A stretch of DNA of 64,000 nucleotides from Cunninghamia lanceolata (Eukaryota > Streptophyta > Pinopsida > Cupressales > Cupressaceae): positions 1,364,001 to 1,428,000 of the forward strand of contig BSBN01001484.1 in NCBI GenBank assembly GCA_027924645.1. The letters are read 5' to 3'. A program made the translations under genes and the position numbers. Under the pieces are notes generated by a model, which saw nothing but the letters and a program-made list of their open reading frames with translations, searched no databases and was not told the DNA's origin. Each line of letters opens with the position of its first letter. Position 1 is the stretch's first letter. Of the stretch, positions 58,801 through 64,000 are shown one piece after another.

Positions 58801-59277
58801 GCATGTATGAATATGGCCCTCAGAAGGTGCACTTCCTTGCTATGATTCCAAGATGTTCAAATGGGAACGGCTATGATAGTTTCGCCATGAAGATGAGCTT
58901 CACAACAATGGTAGTAGCATGTAGTAACAAGTTTGCTCGCAAGCAATGAAGGAATTGGTGCCAAAGGCGCGCTGTAAATCCTACAGAGTAAGTTTACTTA
59001 AAGCCTGGATGAATGAAATGGAAGAATAAGGTTCAATTTATAGACTCGAGAGAAATAAGATCAATGGTATAGAGAGAATGAAAAGATCAACGGTTGAGAA
59101 AAGATGAGGAACGTACAACAAATAAGAAGAAGACATGTGTCTTGCTTTCTTTTCTAAAGATAAGACATGCTTTTCATAAATTAGAAAGTTTTTTTCTAAT
59201 TTAAGAGATATTGATAAAAACAAGGATGATTGAGTAGATAACTCAACTTGAGATTTGCTTTTGCATGATTTGAGAGA
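55801..59277. other. About 3.5 kb with no recognised gene
   Basis: Scattered short frames (for example 56714-56950) lack familiar motifs. Around 56950-57080 a short stretch reads VIKHIGEVVYQVKGVYLKRVYEL, which I do not recognise. No LTR ends or RNA genes found. The sequence becomes AT-rich towards 59200. Confidence 0.45.
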
Positions 59278-59715
59278 AATTAAATAATAAATTATTTAAT
59301 TTTGTGTGCATGAAGAAGAAGACTTATTTTTAGAAGATTTGGAAGATATTTGAAGAATTTGAAGATAAGAAAGCAAATTAAATAAATAAATTTATTTAAT
59401 GGTTGTGCATGATTTGGAAGAATAAATAAAATATTTGATTATATTTCATTTTTGGAGATTGGGAGGATTTAAATAAATTTAATTGACTTATTCAAATTTG
59501 GAAGAATGATTTGACTTAATTAAATAATTGGGAATTATTTAATTGTTTGGAAGAATTTAATTAAATAAAGGATTTTATTTAATTTTGACTTTAGAATAGG
59601 TAATTAAATATTGCGATATTTAATTAATTTAGAGGAATATGAATTGAATAAATAAATTTGGTTATTTATTTATTGATAGAGGAATTAGATGGAATAAATA
59701 TTAAGAATATTTATT
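59278..59715. repeat. Tandem array of AT-rich perfect hairpins
   Basis: At least seven perfect inverted repeats with 10-12 bp arms and 2-6 base loops: 59278-59301, 59377-59400, 59518-59544 (arms AATTAAATAATT, loop GGG), 59559-59584, 59601-59626 (loop TGCG), 59647-59674 and 59693-59715 (loop AAG). The last five start 41-46 bases apart, separated by purine-rich spacers resembling GGAAGAAT. Arm sequences differ between units while each remains self-complementary. Two weaker units lie at 59420-59500. Confidence 0.88.
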
Positions 59716-60048
59716 TAGACAGAATCATGTCATTTTTAGGCGTATACATTTTACACCTCTTTGATGCAATGTAGTTTACGGCGTTGCTTCAAAGAAATCA
59801 ATTGTTGAATAATGATACATGCCCTTGTTTGCCCCTGGTATAGGTTATGACGATAGGATGCCCCCTTGGGAGATTAGACGAGAAGAAGGTAGAAGGACAT
59901 GAGACAGACAATCTCACGAAGACGAAGGGAAAACTTGGTTGGGTTTGAAGAAAATAGGATACGTTTCAGAGAAATAGGAAGAAAACTGGAAGAAATGGGT
60001 GTGGGAAGTAGTCATAGTCACCACATAGCCAGTTTAGGGTTTACATGC

Positions 60049-60056
60049 TATAAATA
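60049..60056 (+). promoter_or_regulatory. TATA box upstream of the PMD gene
   Basis: TATAAATA about 100 bases before the first ATG (60157), a typical plant spacing with a short leader. Confidence 0.65.
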
Positions 60057-60156
60057 GGTGCTGGGTCCACAAGACAATTCATTTGCACACTTGTCTTAGT
60101 TTGATTTGCTTTTGAGAGCTTAGGAGAGCATAGAGCATAAAGCAGTCAGCACGAGG

Positions 60157-61770
60157 ATGGATGGAAATTCCACACGAGGAACATTGTTTCGAGCGCGTTT
60201 GTCGATTCGACAGGCCAACAGAGGAAGGCCCCCTGTATGTATCTCAAAAAATTTCCCCTAGGGTCAAGTTTGATAGCAATAAATGCTAGGATAAAAAATA
60301 AGTAGACAAATGCGCCAGAACATAGAGTGGTGCATATGCCATGCGAAACTGCACATACACAGTGTTGTAGCGCATGTAGGATATAAAACGGTGCATATAC
60401 TCAAGTAGCGCATGCATGAGTTTAAGCGGCGCATGCATAAATCTGTAGCACATTTATGGTATGTAACGGCACTTTTGACGAGACAACGCATATACGGTAT
60501 AGGACGGCGCATGCATGGATTCTTACGGTGCACTTGTCAGAAGTGGCGCATTTGTAAAGAACTGGCACATTTGTTAGGAAATGGCGCATGTACCACCTGT
60601 TATGGCGCATAAGACATAGATAGGTAGTTTACTTAATAGAATTGACTCGATTGGTATCCTGTTTGATGCGTCAATCGATAAGCTATCTCTGAGATTACAG
60701 GAATCTAGTCAAGAGATGTAGTGTGTTGTTTTGATCAATTTGATATGCTAAGTTAGTTGATATGTTTCTATAAATATGTTGAGTATGGTACTTGCAACTT
60801 TACATTCACGCCTTGCTTTGCATGCTTGCAGGAGGATATACGAGATATACTTCAGTCAAGGGAGCAGTTCCCCATGCCTATGTTGTAGAGACACATGCTG
60901 ACTGAGATGGATACAGAGGCGCTCGGTGCGATGGGTCTCGACTACATTTGCTTCCTGATCGAGGTTCAGGTGAACCGTGGGTTGCTAACTGCAGCAGTAG
61001 AGAGGTTCCATAGTGAGGACGGGACCTTCCACTTCCCTACTGGCGAGATGACCATTACCTTGGAGGACGTGTACAGGATTCTCCACTTACCTATTTAGGG
61101 TGAGCTTGTGGAGTATGATCCATAAAGGGATGTGGGACTTACAGAGTGCAGGCGAGTGTTCGATGACCCAGAGCTAGTCAGACAGGTCATCTCTTGGCAA
61201 GATATTCACGATTATTATGTTTACTTCCCAGGGATTGTAGTAGGACTAATCAGAGGCATTATATGCCCTAATAGGAGATAACACGAGTTCCCCATTGGAT
61301 GGGGTCAGATCATGGAGAGGATGGTGACAGAGGGCACCTATTATGCTTGGGGTGTCTATGTACTAGCGTACCTATACCATGACATGCATCAAGTGGTCTA
61401 TCATAGGGGTGCGAGCCTATCTACAGGCATGTCTTTGCTATAGTTTTGGCTATGGAAGCATATAGCAATCACGAGACCGATGCGCATTTTTGAGAGACAA
61501 AGAGGAGAGCCATATATCTATGGCTACGCAAGAGTGATTTCCCAGCATAGGCTGGGGAAGCTTGAGTACTGGCGGTATGCTTTGGATGGAGTAGATGTGG
61601 TCGACTGGTGACCATATCTAGACTATGAGCCTTGGGAGGATGAGGCAGATGAGCTACCTTACTACTATCAGTCGCGATGGCTGATAGGACAGACACGGTT
61701 TATCCTAGAGAGGCAGATTGGATGGTGGAAGGTGTATGGTCACATGTTGTTTAACAATTGTAGGATGATG
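60157..61770 (+). pseudogene. Plant mobile domain (PMD / aminotransferase-like) gene, two exons, decayed
   Basis: Exon 1 (60157-60234, 26 codons, MDGNSTRGTLFRARLS...) ends at a GT donor (CCT|GTATGT). Exon 2 starts at 60832 after TTGCAG and stays in the same phase. Exon 2 carries the PMD hallmark: VERFHSEDGTFHFPTGEMTI followed by TLEDVYRILHLPI, then WLWKHIAI, and ends around YGHMLFNNC. Plant mobile domain proteins (MAIN/MAIL relatives) occur as host genes and as captured genes in transposons. Six in-frame stops: TAG 60886, 61096, 61441; TAA 61123, 61279; TGA 61609, all fitting Gln or Arg. Promoter and splice sites remain, so transcription is possible though no full protein is. Confidence 0.75.
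60312..60620 (+). repeat. ~20-bp degenerate GCGC-core minisatellite in PMD intron
   Basis: About 14-15 units of 18-21 bp beginning GCGCAT, GCACAT or GTGCAT, lying wholly within the predicted intron (60235-60831). A related array lies at 63420-63595. Open frames through it on both strands are artefacts of the repeat. Confidence 0.8.
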
Positions 61771-63331
61771 GAGGTGGAATGGCGACATATGTTTTGGGGA
61801 TATGATAGGGTTTGTGATGGAAAGTGGTGGATTTAGGAGGTATGGAGGAAGTACCAACATCTTGAGATTGTTCACCTTGGGGTGTGTATCCAAGGCCATA
61901 TGAAGGAGGAGGAACATTGACATGGATGGGCTCCAAAATACCCTGTTCACGAAGGCCTAAGCCTTTACCCTGATAGTTCATATGTTGGAGTATGCGGTGG
62001 ACAACAGGATTATGTATAGGTGGAACACTAGACACGAGTTCTTAATTGGGTGGAGAAGGCGAGATAGAGGATAATGGTTTCTAGTGTTCTAAGGAGGAAC
62101 ACTCATGAATGAAAGTAGTAAGACCAAGGATATATGGTGGGGGATTTGTAGCATGGTCGATAATGGATGGCGGAGGATTATTTTTGGTTTGATCTTCTAT
62201 TCTTTCTTGGGAGACAAGTGTCTCATCAAGGGAGGTGGAAGTTGTTGGATCTTGGATGGGACTAGATGGGGTTATAAGCTTGGGACCATGGAATGCATAA
62301 AGTGGGCTAAGAGGATCATCATGGTCTACTTGATCATAGATAGGCTCGTGATCATATATAGGATCTTGATCATAGATAGGATTTAGCGTGATGGAATTAA
62401 GGTGCTCTTGTATAGGATCAAGTTGCTCATGGATAGCTTCTTCATCAAAGGTAGTATCTTGATCATAAAAGAGATATAGGTTATGAATGGTTTGAAATTG
62501 GATTTCTTGCCCATGTATAGGTATAGGATCATCGAAAAGATAAAGGTTATTTAAGGGTCAGATGGGAGTGCTTTGATCTTGATTTAGACAGGGGGTTGAT
62601 GTTTCCACATGTTCTAAAGTGTGCTCTTGACATAACTCTTGAGGTGCTTGAATTGGAGTGGAGGTAGAAGACTTGTGTATAGGCTCATGGTCAACAACAT
62701 GGATGTTCGATGGACCTTGACCTTGGTTCATGGTAGGTGGCTCTTTGATAAGCTCAAGGGGTTGCGGATTACATGAAGGATTTTTGGTAAGGTCAAGGAC
62801 CAGAATTTGGGGACATGGTTGATTCTCTGCTAGTAGCCCTTGGATCACATCATTGGTAGGTGTAAGGGTAGAGGAGTGAGGAAACAGATGAGTGGATTTC
62901 AAGTTCTCCATAGCTTTTCTTTTGTTGTATAAATTTGGAAAAACTCTTTTCCATAAATCATCTGAGGATTCCTTGGTTGTCAGTTTAGAGCTTGGGGAAC
63001 TCGATGGGAGTGGTTGCGTAGGACTGGTATGTTTTGGAATATGTGTCTTAAAAGATGGTGAAGGAGGACTAGTAGACAGAGTGGTATACGATTTCCAACT
63101 TGAGGTGGTGCTTGCCTTGTCATGAGCATCATTAAGATGGGAAAAGGATGCATGCTTTTGGGGTGAGGCATAGCTAGTACTGACACGTTCATCTTGTAAG
63201 ATTGCCATTTCTTGTTGTATGACTTAGAGTTCTTGAGCAATTGCTATACAATCTTGGGGTGAGGCGTCGAAGTCTAATTACTCTCGTAGGTATTGGAGTT
63301 CTTGACCAATTACTTCTAATTGGTTTGTCAT
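61751..63331 (-). pseudogene. Pro/Ser-rich protein with G-patch-like motif, convergent with PMD gene
   Basis: A single minus-strand frame of about 526 codons from MTNQLEVIGQELQYL at 63331 to TAA at 61751. It is broken by TAA near 63278 and near 63217, TGA at about 62558, TAG at 62081 and TAA at 62042, all fitting Gln or Arg. A short coiled-coil-like start is followed by a Ser/Thr/Pro-rich region, SSDDLWKRVFPNLYNKRKAME, an Asp/Tyr repeat (PIYDQ, PIYDHE, PIYDQ) and finally the G-patch-like HRILQHMNYQGKGLGLREQG. Its 3' end overlaps the PMD 3' end by about 20 bases. Family unknown; a related G-patch remnant is at 54780-55800. Confidence 0.6.
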
Positions 63332-63419
63332 GTCAACAGAAACTGACACAAGACTAAAATGGGTGGTACCTAGAAAACCTAAAAATTTTCTCTGAAAAGA
63401 TGTGGAAGTGCTCACTATC

Positions 63420-63595
63420 ACGCATGCGCCGGAACAAAGCAAAAACTGGTAAATGCGCAACAAGTCGGCATAGAAGCGCAACACTGGTAAAAATTAAATG
63501 CACTGTAACAGGTAGTAAAAGTGTTGCAATTTAGTAGAGATGCGTTGCAGATCAGCACAAATGCGCAGCAACAGAGGACAGATACGCCGCTTTGG
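63420..63595. repeat. ~21-bp degenerate GCGC-core minisatellite, second array
   Basis: About seven or eight units of 20-23 bp with a TGCGC core (ATGCGCCGGAAC; ATGCGCAACAAG; AAGCGCAACACTGG), upstream of the minus-strand G-patch gene. The first unit matches the first unit of the intron array (ATGCGCCAGAAC, 60310). Confidence 0.75.
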
Positions 63596-64000
63596 TTTTT
63601 CTCAGTATTTTTGCAATTTTTTTGGAAATTTTCTTATGTTTTTGGTGCTTTGGTTGCAAGGTCTTTTTTGATCTAATTTTCTGAAATTATGGCAAGAAGA
63701 CACAACAAACACAGAATATTTTTATGGTTTTTTTATTTTTTTTGTGATTTTTTTGACTCTTTTTGGACTAAAAGAAAAAAAACAAGTAAAATCCTAGGCT
63801 TCAAATGGATTACAAGGGTTTTTGGCCACTAGAAAAAAAGGTGTTTAATGAAGGCAACCATTTAAGTGGTTATACATGCGGCAACACTACTCTCTGTTAT
63901 GGAGTCTCCCAGCCTGCAAGGGTTGCGCCTTGGAGGGTTTTGGGGGAGGTTGGCTGTCGGTATAACACAACTTCACTCATTGTTTGAAGCTTTTTCTCCA
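63596..64000. other. T-rich spacer, then an unidentified short frame
   Basis: 63600-63780 is T-rich. A 60-codon plus-strand frame (63805-63987, starting MDYKGFWPLEKK, with CGNTTLCYG and WRVLGEVGC) has an unusual, low-repeat composition but no family I recognise; it could be a fragment of an element or exon. Confidence 0.3.

Noticed and set aside
60264..60612. Cys/Met/His-rich open frames across the GCGC array
   Set aside because: Both strands are open only because the repeat unit lacks stops; they lie within a predicted intron.
61469..61696. Minus-strand frame opposite PMD exon 2
   Set aside because: It shadows the PMD frame, which has the recognisable FHFPTGEMTI motif; the opposite translation has no motif.

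Overview
This window looks like nuclear DNA of a land plant with a large, repeat-choked genome, and I lean towards a gymnosperm. No intact host gene is visible. Almost everything recognisable is a plant-type retroelement: five LTR elements primed by initiator-Met tRNA, two further solo LTRs of one family, a third smaller solo LTR, and an L1-type LINE with a DUF4283-like ORF1. The rest is decayed single-copy-like genes: a hAT-like transposase, a coiled-coil protein, a PLS-type PPR, G-patch proteins and a plant mobile domain (PMD) gene. The gymnosperm call is an inference from PPR wording, the 5-kb LTRs and the depth of nested decay; I cannot name a species.

Layout. 1-2339: minus-strand Ty3/gypsy element cut by the window edge (gag, PBS, one LTR). 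2487-about 5290: minus-strand Ty1/copia remnant lacking protease and integrase. 5361-5658 and 20639-20848: one degenerate 45-bp minisatellite, split by a complete 14,980-bp Tekay/Del-like chromovirus (5659-20638) with 5-kb LTRs and target duplication ACCTT. 20849-23359: a 2.5-kb solo LTR (TSD GTCAC). 24000-25600: hAT-like remnant interrupted by a 697-bp solo LTR (TSD GGAAT). 26184-27590: minus-strand coiled-coil pseudogene.

30074-52452 is a nest built on an L1 LINE of about 7.3 kb with a 14-15 bp target duplication and an A tail. Its ORF1 was hit by a chromodomain gypsy element (31219-39894), whose right LTR was then hit by a second solo LTR of the 2.3-2.5 kb family (37582-39872, TSD CCTCC). 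Its ORF2 was hit by a full copia element (44009-50353, TSD ATTTA). To the right lie a PPR pseudogene (about 52630-53780), a G-patch remnant (54780-55800), an array of AT-rich perfect hairpins (59278-59715), and a promoter-bearing two-exon PMD pseudogene (60157-61770). That pseudogene converges on a Pro/Ser-rich G-patch pseudogene (63331-61751). The two face each other and are flanked by two arrays of the same roughly 20-bp GCGC-core repeat.

The strongest cross-cutting signal is the way these genes died. In the frames I followed end to end, the in-frame nonsense codons sit where CAG, CAA or CGA would restore Gln or Arg, as expected from deamination of methylated cytosine, particularly in CHG (CAG) and CG contexts. 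The most interesting local candidates for undescribed biology are the hairpin array and the convergent PMD/G-patch locus next to it.
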